Positions 1-9,258 of a stretch of DNA of 34,421 nt are shown here, one piece after another. The DNA comes from Sulfurovum sp. (lineage in GTDB: Bacteria; Campylobacterota; Campylobacteria; Campylobacterales; Sulfurovaceae). Made by a program: the position numbers and the translations under genes. How positions within the stretch are numbered: the first letter of the stretch is position 1; the number at the start of each line of letters is the position of its first letter. The stretch spans positions 1 to 34,421 of the forward strand of contig JALXBG010000164.1 of assembly GCA_026991605.1 (NCBI GenBank), in the 5' to 3' direction. The notes below the pieces were generated by a model. That model was not told the origin of the DNA. It was given only the letters and a program-made list of their open reading frames with translations, and ran no database searches.

Positions 1-139
1 CTTGAACACTAAATTTACTACTCATAGCTTGTTCTATCAAAAATCTAGGATCTATTGCTTTTGCACTGTTCAAACTTTGTGGCAAAGCCCCCATTTTCTC
101 TATCATCATTGCTTCTACTTGTTCTGGTGTTGGTGTCAT
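1..139 (-). CDS. N-terminal fragment, possibly carboxymuconolactone decarboxylase/AhpD-like
   Basis: The first 46 codons of a leftward gene are visible and the rest lies beyond the left edge. The start is ATG at 139-137, preceded by an AAAGGA ribosome site. The visible peptide begins MTPTPEQVEAMM and continues with a GALPQSL segment and an AIDPRFLIEQ segment. This pattern (a short acidic helix, a G-x-x-P turn, then DP-x-F/L) is what I associate with the N-terminus of small carboxymuconolactone decarboxylase/AhpD-like proteins, which carry a CxxC peroxidase site further in. That site is not in the window, so the family call is tentative. The gene follows the efflux operon at a 76-base gap. A terminator-like hairpin lies between them, so it is probably transcribed separately. 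Confidence 0.5.
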   Translation of the reverse strand, partial: MTPTPEQVEAMMIEKMGALPQSLNSAKAIDPRFLIEQAMSSKFSVQ

Positions 140-181
140 TGGTATATCCTTTAAAATAATTTAGATGAAATATCATCTTCA

Positions 182-204
182 AAGCACTCTACAAAAGAGT
201 GCTT
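182..204 (-). terminator. Hairpin after the RND efflux operon
   Basis: A perfect 9-bp inverted repeat (AAGCACTCT / AGAGTGCTT) with a 5-base loop begins 12 bases after the stop codon of the RND pump gene. The usual run of T after the stem is missing, so it may work weakly as an intrinsic terminator or as a 3' end stabiliser. Confidence 0.55.
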
Positions 205-215
205 CAAAGATAGTA

Positions 216-3200
216 CTATGACAATACCTCATTGATTGGATTTGTCTTTTTATTGTCCTTGTCAAAAATATAGGCATACATCGGAATGTACACCAATGTC
301 AGCAATGTTCCTACCAATAATCCACCAATAGCTACATCTGCTAATGGTGAAAGACGTTCAAGCCCTACTGCTTGTTCTAATGCAATAGGTATCATCCCAG
401 CAATGGTACCAAAGGCAGTCATCATTACCGGACGGAAACGTACACGTACTGCCTCTTGGGCACTTTGGAAAGGTGTTTCTCCTTTACCTCTGTAGTCCTG
501 ATAAAAATCTATCAGCAAGACGGCATTCTTGATAATGATACCAAAAAGTAGCAAAATTCCTAAAAGACTTGGCATACAGCTAGGCTTGTCAAAGAGTAAC
601 ATACCCCATGCTGCCCCTATAAGCGAAAGTGGCAATACCATAATCATAATAAATGCCATTCTGACTGATTTGTAAATTGCAATCAGTGTCATAATGAGTA
701 CGATTACCCCTAAGCCTATGGCTTTTGCCATACGTTTGAAACTGTCATTGATTTGGGCAATGTCACCTGTCTGGTCTATCTGTATATCTGTCACATTTGC
801 ATCTTTTAATGCTGCTACGGTATCGTCTGTCAAGTGTGTCACTGGACGTTTTGCACGGTATCCGTTCACATCAACACTATAGAGCATCTTGTCACGCTCT
901 ATTTTGGCAAAGGTAAGATGCCGTTTGAGTGTAGCCACTTGACTTAGCGGTATCTCACCTTGTGGAGTAGAGATAGGCAAGAGTCTTAATGTCTCTATAT
1001 TTTTAGAGAACTTCCCTTTCAAGTAAAGTCTGACTACCTGCGTATTCATAGACTGGAAGTTGGCATTAAGCCCTACTACCTGTCCTTTGATAGGCAGTTG
1101 CATCGCTATTTGGTACGGTGTGAGTCCATAACTGAGTGCTTTGTTTTCATCGATATCCAGTGAAACTTCCATAAAGTCTTTGTCCCAACTCGTACTCACA
1201 GAAGTCAGTCCTTTTACATCTTTAATAGCATGCGCTACCTCATGAGAAGCATTGGCTAAGCCATCGACATAGGGAGAGCTAAGTCGTACATCCACTGTTG
1301 CTTTGATGGACGAGAGCGCAGTTGCCCCAAAGTCATACACATCATTACGTTTCAAGCCTTCCATGTGTGAGAGTTTGTCGCGAATGACATCTTCTAGTTG
1401 CCACATTGTCTGTTTTCTTTTAAAACGGTTCACCGCATTGATAGTAATGGTCGCTTCGGCAGGAAGATTTCCTGAACCAAGACTTAGTACACCAGGTTCT
1501 GTTCCAAATGCCACAGAGCTCATCTTAACCCATTTTTGTTTCTCAAGCCATGTGAGGAAAGGTTTGACTTTGTGTTCTGCACTGTCCACAGTTTCGTTAG
1601 AACTAAAAGCAATCTGCGCTTTGATGATACCGGTATCCATAGGTGGCATCGCGTCTTTACCGATGGTAGGCATAATATTTTTAAGACTCAATACCAAAAT
1701 AGCAATCACACCCATGGTGAGCATCATACGTCTGACAAACCAAAACTTACCGTTAGAAAACTTGATAATCCCCACATAAGGCGCTACAAGTCGTCCAATG
1801 GTATTTTGGTAAAACCACTCAAAGGCATTTTCCACTTTAGTTTTACCTATACCGTTTTTGTACAGCCACTTGGAAAGCAGTGGGATAAACGTAATCGACA
1901 AAAACCATGACACAAGCAATGCAATGATAAGCGTTTCAATCAGTGGTTTAAAAATCTTCTCAGGGAAGCCTCCCACATACATGAGCGGGAACAAGATAGC
2001 AATGGTTGCTATGGTACCTGCGAAGACTGGATTTAGAACTTCTTTAGTTCCACTCTTTATGGCCTCTTCAAGACTCTCATGTCCTTCAGTCAGGTGTCGT
2101 TCTATGTTCTCCAGTACCACCACGGCATCATCGGTCAACATACCTAAAGCCAAGATGATGGCAGTGTAGATAACAATGTTCAACTCCCCACCCGTAAGCC
2201 AGATAATCGCCATCGTAGAGAAGAACACCATAGGGATAGAAAGCCCCGCTGCCACGATGGCTCTAAAGTTACCCAAAAAGAGCATAATCACTAAAAGTGT
2301 ATAAATCACTGCATCTCTTAGTGCTTCGAGCATATTGTCATTGGCCTGTTCTATCAAATCTCTTTGTGTATCGGCAATCTCAAACTTGATGTTAGGGTAC
2401 TTCACTTCCAACTTCTTCATCTCAGCGCGCGCAGCTTTACTTACGTCAAGTACACTACCCCCTGGGGCACGTTGTACTGCTAGAGCAATGGCATCTTTTC
2501 CATTACCAATGTAGCCACTGGTACGTTTTTTATAACTCCACTGAATATCGGCAATATCACCCAAGCGTACATTAGGCATGATTTGTAGTTGTTTAAGACG
2601 CTCTACATTGTCCTTTTCTCCATAAAATGTCACCGTATAAAAGTCATTCTCACCTTTGATGAAGCCAATAGGCATATCACGATTGAGTGTACCTATGGCT
2701 TTAGCAATGGTTTCAAAGTTGACATGGTAGGTCTTTGCTTTAAATGGGTCAACTTCTATGTTAATCGCACTTTCAAACCCACCAAAGACTTCCACATTCC
2801 CTATGGCTTTGTTACTCAAAAGGTGTGGCTTTATGAAACTGTCTGATATCTTACGAATATCTGCCAAGGTCACATTTTTATTTTTAGGACTTAACGCTAT
2901 TACATCTACAGGAAGTGTAAAGTCTCCTGCGGTATATATGGCAGGGTTAGTACCCTTGGGTAGTTTCGCTTTTGCGATACTCAAAGCATTCGCCACATCT
3001 ACTGCCGCTGCATTGAGTCCTTTTTTATAATCGAACTCTGCTTTTACAATGGAGTAGTTTGCCACATTCACAGAGCTCACATCTGTCACAAGCCCCAAAC
3101 GAGAAATCTCTTGCTCGATAGGCTTGGAAACAGTCGAGGCTGCCACCTGTGCAGTAGCTCCTGGCACATTCGTAATCACGATAACCTGTGGTGGGTTTGC

Positions 3201-3311
3201 ATCTGGAAACAAGTTTTTAGGCAAAGTAATCAGTGCAATAATCCCCATGATGAAAAAGGCTGCTATGAGCGAATAAAGCACATAGGGTCTCTTGTAAAAA
3301 AATTCAAACAT
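216..3311 (-). CDS. RND-family efflux pump, inner membrane permease
   Basis: A 1031-residue protein of the AcrB/MexF/CzcA superfamily, which exchanges protons for drugs, metals or other toxic compounds and passes them through a tripartite envelope channel. It has the family layout: a first membrane helix at about residues 11-30, a large periplasmic loop, helices 2-6 at about 335-480, a second periplasmic loop, and a last helix cluster at about 865-1015. The proton-relay pair DD at residues 394-395 sits in the membrane segment GMLTDDAVVVLENIER. Length matches the family. It is the last gene of the tetR-tolC-mfp-rnd operon, starting 4 bases after the adaptor's stop. The sequence gives no firm substrate. 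A drug/organic (HAE-type) rather than heavy-metal role is a guess from the presence of a TetR regulator. Confidence 0.93.
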   Translation of the reverse strand: MFEFFYKRPYVLYSLIAAFFIMGIIALITLPKNLFPDANPPQVIVITNVPGATAQVAASTVSKPIEQEISRLGLVTDVSSVNVANYSIVKAEFDYKKGLNAAAVDVANALSIAKAKLPKGTNPAIYTAGDFTLPVDVIALSPKNKNVTLADIRKISDSFIKPHLLSNKAIGNVEVFGGFESAINIEVDPFKAKTYHVNFETIAKAIGTLNRDMPIGFIKGENDFYTVTFYGEKDNVERLKQLQIMPNVRLGDIADIQWSYKKRTSGYIGNGKDAIALAVQRAPGGSVLDVSKAARAEMKKLEVKYPNIKFEIADTQRDLIEQANDNMLEALRDAVIYTLLVIMLFLGNFRAIVAAGLSIPMVFFSTMAIIWLTGGELNIVIYTAIILALGMLTDDAVVVLENIERHLTEGHESLEEAIKSGTKEVLNPVFAGTIATIAILFPLMYVGGFPEKIFKPLIETLIIALLVSWFLSITFIPLLSKWLYKNGIGKTKVENAFEWFYQNTIGRLVAPYVGIIKFSNGKFWFVRRMMLTMGVIAILVLSLKNIMPTIGKDAMPPMDTGIIKAQIAFSSNETVDSAEHKVKPFLTWLEKQKWVKMSSVAFGTEPGVLSLGSGNLPAEATITINAVNRFKRKQTMWQLEDVIRDKLSHMEGLKRNDVYDFGATALSSIKATVDVRLSSPYVDGLANASHEVAHAIKDVKGLTSVSTSWDKDFMEVSLDIDENKALSYGLTPYQIAMQLPIKGQVVGLNANFQSMNTQVVRLYLKGKFSKNIETLRLLPISTPQGEIPLSQVATLKRHLTFAKIERDKMLYSVDVNGYRAKRPVTHLTDDTVAALKDANVTDIQIDQTGDIAQINDSFKRMAKAIGLGVIVLIMTLIAIYKSVRMAFIMIMVLPLSLIGAAWGMLLFDKPSCMPSLLGILLLFGIIIKNAVLLIDFYQDYRGKGETPFQSAQEAVRVRFRPVMMTAFGTIAGMIPIALEQAVGLERLSPLADVAIGGLLVGTLLTLVYIPMYAYIFDKDNKKTNPINEVLS

Positions 3312-3315
3312 CTTT

Positions 3316-4326
3316 TTACTCCTTTACTTTAAGTGCATAACCACTGGTAAGTTTGAGCAAAATATCTGGCTTTGCAAGCACAATCTTCTGATCTGATAAA
3401 TCATCTGCTACGACTACACCCTGCTCTGCACTTTGTAGTACCGTGACTTTTCTAGGTATGGCATGTGTACCGTTCACCTCTAACACTTCACTGTTTCCTT
3501 CACGATTCAAAATAGCATCAAAAGGCAGTAACACACCTTGCCCTTCAAAGATAACCACTTCCACCTCTACACGCTCACCAGAAGTAACTCCTTTGGCTTC
3601 ATTGACATAGGCTTTAAACTCATTCAGTCCATTATAGGTACTGTTTAGTGCATGTAAGTCATACTCTTTCCCTCCATACATTACAGCTTTAGGTGTGATG
3701 TTCTCTGGAGTACGTACAAGCAGACTAAAACCTTTTTGTGCACTTATCTGCACCATAGGTTTCCCTGGCATCGTCACATCGCCTACAGCTGAAAATGTCT
3801 TGGTTACCACACCATCTATAGGTGCAATAAGTGTCGCATAACTGAGTTGGTTTTCTAAAGATTTAAGTTTGGCATGTAACCCTGCCATTTCACTCTCTTC
3901 TTTTTGCAATTGTTCTATGGAAGCACCTTTAACTTTGTAGAGTGCCTGTGTACGTTTATGACTCCTTTCAAGATTAAGTAATGAAACCTTTAATGCATCA
4001 ATATTCGCAAAGATATCTGTAGTATCAAGCTTGGCGAGTATGTCTCCTTTTTTCACATGTATCCCACTTTGTGTCATTTGTTCTACACGTGAAGCAATAC
4101 GTGATGAAAGTGTCACGTCAGACTCATTTTCCCCCTGTGCCAAGTAAGGGAGTGTGAGTTTCACTTCAGAGTTTGTTACTTGCATTGTTTTAACGACAAT
4201 AGGGTATATCTTTGCTATAGGAGCAGAAGCCTCCTTTTCTTTTTTTGCTTTTAATGTTTTTACACCAAATATTACCAATCCTGCTACTACAAGCAGTGCT
4301 ATGATTATTTTTATACTTTTTTTCAT
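3316..4326 (-). CDS. RND efflux periplasmic adaptor (membrane fusion protein)
   Basis: A 336-residue HlyD/AcrA-type adaptor that links the inner membrane pump to the outer membrane channel. It has a short basic N-terminus and one hydrophobic segment (about residues 7-24) that could be a signal peptide or anchor. A lipoyl half-domain follows (VKKGDILAKLDT). A predicted alpha-helical hairpin spans about 110-165, rich in Leu, Lys and Glu. The second lipoyl half is at about 168-195 (ATLIAPIDGVVTKTFSAVGD), and then come beta-barrel regions. The ATG overlaps the TGA stop of the tolC gene as ATGA, so translation is probably coupled. No Cys lipobox is seen at the N-terminus. Confidence in the family is high; substrate is unknown. 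Confidence 0.92.
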   Translation of the reverse strand: MKKSIKIIIALLVVAGLVIFGVKTLKAKKEKEASAPIAKIYPIVVKTMQVTNSEVKLTLPYLAQGENESDVTLSSRIASRVEQMTQSGIHVKKGDILAKLDTTDIFANIDALKVSLLNLERSHKRTQALYKVKGASIEQLQKEESEMAGLHAKLKSLENQLSYATLIAPIDGVVTKTFSAVGDVTMPGKPMVQISAQKGFSLLVRTPENITPKAVMYGGKEYDLHALNSTYNGLNEFKAYVNEAKGVTSGERVEVEVVIFEGQGVLLPFDAILNREGNSEVLEVNGTHAIPRKVTVLQSAEQGVVVADDLSDQKIVLAKPDILLKLTSGYALKVKE

Positions 4327-5609
4327 TTGACTATTCCTTTTAAATCATTTCCATAAATTACAGCTAACTGAGCAATATCTTGCCACTCTTTTGCACGAAA
4401 ACGGTATAGATTTGCTTTGGCATTTGCCAGAGCATCTTCATAACGCAGATACTCTTCTTGGGTACTCTCTTCATTTGCTAAAGAAACTTTGGCAATTTTA
4501 AGCAGCTTTTCCTGGTCATGTACACTTTTTTGAGACAATACAATCGAATGTTTCAAGAGTTGTATTTCTCTACTTAGCTGTTTGGCCTGTACAGTTAAAT
4601 TATGTTTTGTTTGTTCATAGGCTGTTTGGTCTTGCAAATATGCCAATTGTGCTTCTTCTGAAGCAGTACCTTTACTACTGTCAAAAAGAGGCATAGTGAC
4701 AAAAATACCTGCACTTCCAAAATGCTCATTGACACGTTTGTCATTATTGTAAGCATCAGCCTGTGAATACGTATAGCTTCCTTTTGTAACCACGCTTGGA
4801 TAGTAAGCATCAGAAGCAGCATCAATACCTTTTTTACTTGCTTCCACTTTTTCATGTAGCGGTTTAAGTGCGAAAATCTCATCCTTCTGCACCGTTCTTT
4901 GCAAGTGTAAGGCTACAGACTTTTTCAGTGCTATATTGGTAAGAGATTCTATTTTAGAGAGTAATATGTTGATATTTTGGTCAATGTCATTCATGGATAT
5001 ATCTAATTCATTGATATGACTGTTTAAAACAAACAATGCACTCTGTGGTGCACGTCCCTCTTTTACTTTGAGCTTAGTACTCACTTCTGTTTGTAAAATA
5101 GAATGTTTTTTTGTTTGAAGTGCAGACTTTAATGCTTCCAGATAACGCAACTGTGCAACAGACCCAACCACGACCGCCTGACGCTGATAAATACCTAGCT
5201 TTCGCTTTTCTTTGGCAGCAAGATGCAGCAACTGTGCCTTCTGCTTTAAAGTATAGATAGACTTTATAAATAGTGGCCAAGTAAAACTCGCACCCTCATG
5301 CATAATATTCTTACTAAAAGGCTGACCTATACTTTGGTCTTTTACCATTCCTGTGAGTTTATTTGGTGCCACAGGTAAAAGCCCATTAGGACTGTTATAC
5401 ATCTCATATCCAGCATACAAGTCCACTTTTGGCATAAGCTTATCATTCAGTACCTGTTCTGCCAAATAACTTTTATTTACAGCAATAAGATCTAGTTTAT
5501 TTTCAGGTCTATGCTCCAATGCACTTAACAAAGTCTGAATAGTTGTAGCATGTGCTACATTCAGGGAAAGTAACACTGCAACGCCTATTGTATAAATGTT
5601 TAATTTCAT
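4323..5609 (-). CDS. TolC-family outer membrane efflux protein
   Basis: A 428-residue outer membrane channel subunit expected to form the exit duct of the pump encoded by the next two genes. Residues 1-21 are a clear Sec signal peptide ending VAHA. The rest is mainly long amphipathic helices, with two internal repeats typical of the family. One is in the first half, rich in Gln, Lys and Leu. The second is at about 240-420 (the ASDAYYPSVVTKGSY segment, then a long helix to the C-terminus). Length is normal for the family. Both ends overlap neighbours by four bases (ATGA), showing a tightly packed operon. Confidence 0.9.
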   Translation of the reverse strand: MKLNIYTIGVAVLLSLNVAHATTIQTLLSALEHRPENKLDLIAVNKSYLAEQVLNDKLMPKVDLYAGYEMYNSPNGLLPVAPNKLTGMVKDQSIGQPFSKNIMHEGASFTWPLFIKSIYTLKQKAQLLHLAAKEKRKLGIYQRQAVVVGSVAQLRYLEALKSALQTKKHSILQTEVSTKLKVKEGRAPQSALFVLNSHINELDISMNDIDQNINILLSKIESLTNIALKKSVALHLQRTVQKDEIFALKPLHEKVEASKKGIDAASDAYYPSVVTKGSYTYSQADAYNNDKRVNEHFGSAGIFVTMPLFDSSKGTASEEAQLAYLQDQTAYEQTKHNLTVQAKQLSREIQLLKHSIVLSQKSVHDQEKLLKIAKVSLANEESTQEEYLRYEDALANAKANLYRFRAKEWQDIAQLAVIYGNDLKGIVK

Positions 5610-6247
5610 TTTGGTTCCTTTAACATTTTCTTCATTTTATCGACGATATAATCTGCAATCTCAGTCATGTCACACGCTGCACAGGTATCAAGTACAATAT
5701 CTTCTTTTTGTGAGGCTGCCACTCTTAGCGGCTTGGTTGTCACCATAAGGTTAAGTGCTCCTAAGACCATAAAGTAAAGTACCATAGGGTTAGTATCATG
5801 AAAGCATCCTTTTTCTTCACCACGGTTCAAAATATCGCTAAAGAGTGCAAAAAGCTGTCTCATCGCACCAAAAAGCATTTCAGGTACCACCGCACCACTG
5901 TCACTCAATTCTTTTAACAGCAATGAGGGTAAATAGGGATGCGTACAAGCATACTTTGCATAGGTACGGATAAAACTTTCTAACTCTTCTATGGGTTTGG
6001 TGTATTTTACATTCTCTTCAAGAACTACCTGCTGTATCTCTTCAAGAACCTGTGTCATCACTGCTTCATAGAGTCCTTTTTTATTTTTAAAATAGTAAAA
6101 GACCATTGCCTTGTTTAAGCCACATAATTTTGCTAATTCGTCCATAGAGCTAGAAGCATAGCCCTTTTTTGAAAAAAGCTGTATGGCATTGCTGATAATC
6201 AATGCCTTCGAAGCTTCTGCATCTCTTTTTTGTATTTTTTTTGACAT
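5606..6247 (-). CDS. TetR/AcrR-family transcriptional repressor of the efflux operon
   Basis: A 213-residue regulator. Residues about 10-60 form the TetR DNA-binding domain: ASKALIISNAIQLFSKKGYASSSMDELAKLCGLNKAMVFYYFKNKKGLYEA contains the helix-turn-helix, with the typical YYFKNKKGLY at its end (quoted here in parts: SMDELAKLCGLNKAMVFYYF is the recognition region). The remaining helices form the ligand-binding and dimer domain. It is the first gene of the leftward efflux operon and its stop overlaps the tolC start. A palindrome lies between its likely -10 box and its ribosome site, so it most likely represses its own operon until a pump substrate binds. The ligand cannot be read from the sequence. 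Confidence 0.92.
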   Translation of the reverse strand: MSKKIQKRDAEASKALIISNAIQLFSKKGYASSSMDELAKLCGLNKAMVFYYFKNKKGLYEAVMTQVLEEIQQVVLEENVKYTKPIEELESFIRTYAKYACTHPYLPSLLLKELSDSGAVVPEMLFGAMRQLFALFSDILNRGEEKGCFHDTNPMVLYFMVLGALNLMVTTKPLRVAASQKEDIVLDTCAACDMTEIADYIVDKMKKMLKEPK

Positions 6248-6255
6248 AGTACTCC

Positions 6256-6277
6256 TAACTAATCAACTGGTTAGTTA
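6256..6277 (-). promoter_or_regulatory. Probable TetR operator at the efflux operon start
   Basis: A 22-base inverted repeat, TAACTAA / TTAGTTA with 8 bases between arms. Just upstream (in the transcribed direction) are two TATAAT-like -10 candidates at 6290-6285 and 6283-6278. The palindrome would therefore cover the transcription start and reach the AGGAG ribosome site at 6256-6252. This placement fits a repressor blocking initiation. No good -35 box was found. Confidence 0.65.
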
Positions 6278-6337
6278 ATTATATATTATACTTACTTAAA
6301 TGAAAATTAACTTATAGAAAGGAATGCAATAAATTTT

Positions 6338-7780
6338 TTAAAACTTCTTCCAAAAAGAACTGCTCAGCAACACAAACACGGTATAACATTCCAGTCTACC
6401 AATAATCATGGCGATAGAAAGAAAAAGTTTATCAAAATCATTAAAAAAAGAAAAATTATCAGATGGACCAAGCAGTGAGAAACCTGGACCCACATTACCA
6501 ACTATGGCAAAAGCACCTGAAATGGCACTCATAGCGTCAAACCCTCTTGCATAGATATAGATAGTGACGATTCCCACGGTCAACATAAAAAGTGCAAAAA
6601 AGCCAAAAGTAGAGGAGAGTATACGTTCTCTTTGTTTCACACCATCAACAAAAACTGAAATAATAGTATTGGGATGTAAAATACGTTTAAACTCTGAAAA
6701 AAGTGTTTTAAAAATAATGACATAACGTATGACTTTGATACCCCCAGCTGTTGAGCCAGTATTACCACCTATGAGCATAGCAATAAAAATCAAAGCAATC
6801 GCCAAGTGAGACCAAGTACCATAGTCAATCGTTGCAAACCCCGTCGTGGTCATGACAGATGCAATCGTAAAAAATGCATGTTTAGAGGCATCATAAAAAC
6901 TGTCACCACTGATATCTACATGCACAAATGTTAAAGCGATACTCAAAAGTACAAAAAGTGTAAAATACCATTTCACTTCTTCTGTTTGATAGCCAGAGGT
7001 ATCTTTATGATAGAGCTTTAAGTGTGCCAAAAAGTTGATACCCGCAAGCATCATGAAAAGTGTTGTCGTCCAGATAATCCCATCATTGGTAAAATAGCCC
7101 AAAGAATTGTTTTTTGTAGAAAATCCGCCTGTGGATATTGTAGAAAAAGCATGATTGATGGCATCAAACCACGTCATACCAAAAAATTTTAATAACAACA
7201 TATCTAAGAGCGTCAATACAAGATAAATACCCCATAAGCTCAATGCAGTATCTTTTATCTTTGGGGTAAGCTTTTCTAGCTCTATCCCTGTAGATTCTGC
7301 CTTAAATAAAGAAAGACTCCCTGTAGGGTTAATCATAGAAATAAGTCCGATACCCAACACAATCACTCCAAGTCCACCCATCCAATGCATCAAACTTCTA
7401 TGAAATAAAATAATATGGGGTAAAGACTCAATATCTGTATAAATCGTAGCACCTGTCGTGGTAAAACCACTAATTGCCTCAAAAAAGGCAGAAGCCAAAG
7501 AGATGTGGGTATAGATATACAGTGGTATAGCTCCTGCTATTCCCAGTAGTATCCACAGTAGATTCACTACCAATATACTTTCTTTTATTTTGAGAGATAA
7601 GTTATGCTTCCTAAGGATAAGCCACACTGAGAGATTTATCAAAAAGAAGAGTGTATCATAGGCTAAAAATTTAAGATAATTTTCTTGGTATATCACCCCA
7701 ATCAAAGCATCTAAGACAAAGATGGCAGACACTGTCATACCAATTACAGAGAGTATTTTAATGATATTTTTATAATTCAT
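6338..7780 (-). CDS. trkH: TrkH/KtrB-family potassium uptake channel subunit
   Basis: A 480-residue inner membrane K+ transporter. The four selectivity-filter loops of this family are visible at TTTGA (107-111), STGGF (216-220), TTTGF (311-315) and VGNVGPG (427-433), each with the key glycine. Between them lie paired membrane helices, about ten hydrophobic segments in all. Length matches TrkH (about 480). The gene overlaps the end of trkA by 11 bases in another frame, so the pair is translated together. The TrkA neighbour forms the cytosolic gating ring. A 90-base gap with the tetR promoter follows, with no clear terminator after this gene. Confidence 0.95.
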   Translation of the reverse strand: MNYKNIIKILSVIGMTVSAIFVLDALIGVIYQENYLKFLAYDTLFFLINLSVWLILRKHNLSLKIKESILVVNLLWILLGIAGAIPLYIYTHISLASAFFEAISGFTTTGATIYTDIESLPHIILFHRSLMHWMGGLGVIVLGIGLISMINPTGSLSLFKAESTGIELEKLTPKIKDTALSLWGIYLVLTLLDMLLLKFFGMTWFDAINHAFSTISTGGFSTKNNSLGYFTNDGIIWTTTLFMMLAGINFLAHLKLYHKDTSGYQTEEVKWYFTLFVLLSIALTFVHVDISGDSFYDASKHAFFTIASVMTTTGFATIDYGTWSHLAIALIFIAMLIGGNTGSTAGGIKVIRYVIIFKTLFSEFKRILHPNTIISVFVDGVKQRERILSSTFGFFALFMLTVGIVTIYIYARGFDAMSAISGAFAIVGNVGPGFSLLGPSDNFSFFNDFDKLFLSIAMIIGRLECYTVFVLLSSSFWKKF

Positions 7781-9086
7781 AAATCCACTGTTTCACTTTT
7801 TGATTTTCCTGCTCAATACAAAATGCAAGAATTAAATCATCTTCTTCAAGTGTTATTTTGTCTATAAAAGAATATATTTTCTCATCACGCAGATAATAGA
7901 TTGTAGAATTTTCCACATGAATAGACTTGATTATCTTATTGATAAGTTTTGATCTTGGAAATATTTTACGCATAAAGACTGTTGCCTTTGCACCACAAAA
8001 ACTTTTTTGTATCACAACACCAGTTGAGCCAATCTCTTCCATAATTTTATTATAGGCACTCATTTTAGGGCCACGCACAACAATAATGCCTAATGCATGC
8101 ATGAGATTATAATACTCCATTTCATTATTGATAGCAACAACTTTATGAATGCCCTTTTCTTTTGCTTCTAAACACTTAATAATATTATATTCATCATTGT
8201 TTGTTGCAGCAATAAAAATATCTGCCTGATCGAGACCTTCTTCTTCAAAAATATCATCCGTACTATACTTTGAGTTAATCACACTGGCTTTCCCTGCCAA
8301 CGCTTCATCTGCTTTTTCACATAAGGCAATATTTTTCTCAACCAATTTTACATCGTGTCCAATTTCCACAAGTTCTTTGGCAATAGCAATACCCAGTCCT
8401 TCTCCACCAAAAACCACACAACGCCGTATTTCTGATCTATTTTCTGGTTCAAGTTCTGTACAAACATCGCGGATGTCATCTTCTTTACCAAACAAATATA
8501 TAAGATCATTAGGTTCTATCTGTATATCATTTTGTGGAATAAAAAATCTCTTATCTCTTTCTATCCCTGCAATAGTAAAAGGACGCGAAGATGTCAATAT
8601 AAAGGGATTAATATCTTTTGATACACGTATCGAAATGAGTCGATTTTCCGTATATTTAAAAAATTTGACATTATTTGCTTTTGGATAATTTAATAAAGAA
8701 GCCACAGCAGATGAAGAAAGTTTTGTAGGGAAAATAATTTTATCAATATCAAGTTTGTCTCTGATAATTTCTTCTGCAAAAATATGTTTTTGTAGACGTA
8801 TAAATTTCCGTTGAATATGTAAAATAGCATCTGCCATAAGAGAAGCAATAAGATTGACATTATCAACATCTGCCACCGCAATAAAAAGATCAATTTCTTT
8901 CTCTATGAAATTTTGATAAATATTGGAATCTTCCAAATCCCCACAAATGGTTAATACATCTAAGTTTTCTTGAATACGATGCAATGCTTCACTATTTTTA
9001 TCAATCATCGTAATCTGATGCCCTATAGAGAGTGTTTTCGCAAGATTATATCCTACTTTCCCCGCACCAGCAATAATAATATTCAT
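7770..9086 (-). CDS. trkA: Trk potassium uptake regulator TrkA
   Basis: A 438-residue cytosolic protein with two RCK units, the usual TrkA layout. Each unit has an NAD-binding Rossmann domain (GAGKVG at residues 7-12, GGEGLG at 227-232) followed by a TrkA-C domain (about 140-215 and 360-435). It binds nucleotides and gates TrkH. The start is ATG at 9086, with AAGGG upstream at a suitable distance. It leads the trkA-trkH operon, and the pckA hairpin lies upstream. Slightly shorter than the E. coli protein, as expected for this group. Confidence 0.94.
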   Translation of the reverse strand: MNIIIAGAGKVGYNLAKTLSIGHQITMIDKNSEALHRIQENLDVLTICGDLEDSNIYQNFIEKEIDLFIAVADVDNVNLIASLMADAILHIQRKFIRLQKHIFAEEIIRDKLDIDKIIFPTKLSSSAVASLLNYPKANNVKFFKYTENRLISIRVSKDINPFILTSSRPFTIAGIERDKRFFIPQNDIQIEPNDLIYLFGKEDDIRDVCTELEPENRSEIRRCVVFGGEGLGIAIAKELVEIGHDVKLVEKNIALCEKADEALAGKASVINSKYSTDDIFEEEGLDQADIFIAATNNDEYNIIKCLEAKEKGIHKVVAINNEMEYYNLMHALGIIVVRGPKMSAYNKIMEEIGSTGVVIQKSFCGAKATVFMRKIFPRSKLINKIIKSIHVENSTIYYLRDEKIYSFIDKITLEEDDLILAFCIEQENQKVKQWIYEL

Positions 9087-9220
9087 TTATAATATCCCTT
9101 GTAAATAAGCTATTTGAACAAGAACTAATTTATTTTTGCATACAGATGATAAAAGGCTAATTAAATATAGGAAAGTTAAAACAAAATATGGAAAATATCA
9201 GAAGAAAGAGAGAAGTATTT

Positions 9221-9254
9221 GCTTCTATGATAAAGCGTATTTATCATAGAAAGC
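9221..9254 (-). terminator. Long AT-rich hairpin after pckA
   Basis: A perfect 12-bp stem (TTCTATGATAAA / TTTATCATAGAA) with loop GCGTA, closed by two further GC pairs after one bulged A. It starts 5 bases after the pckA stop codon. Only a weak T stretch follows in the transcribed direction, so termination is likely but not certain. It separates pckA from trkA. Confidence 0.65.
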
Positions 9255-9258
9255 TAGT

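Noticed and set aside
286-3030. Several open frames on the + strand inside the RND gene (up to 158 codons)
   Set aside because: They are antisense shadows of a clearly conserved protein, lack ribosome sites and show no family pattern.
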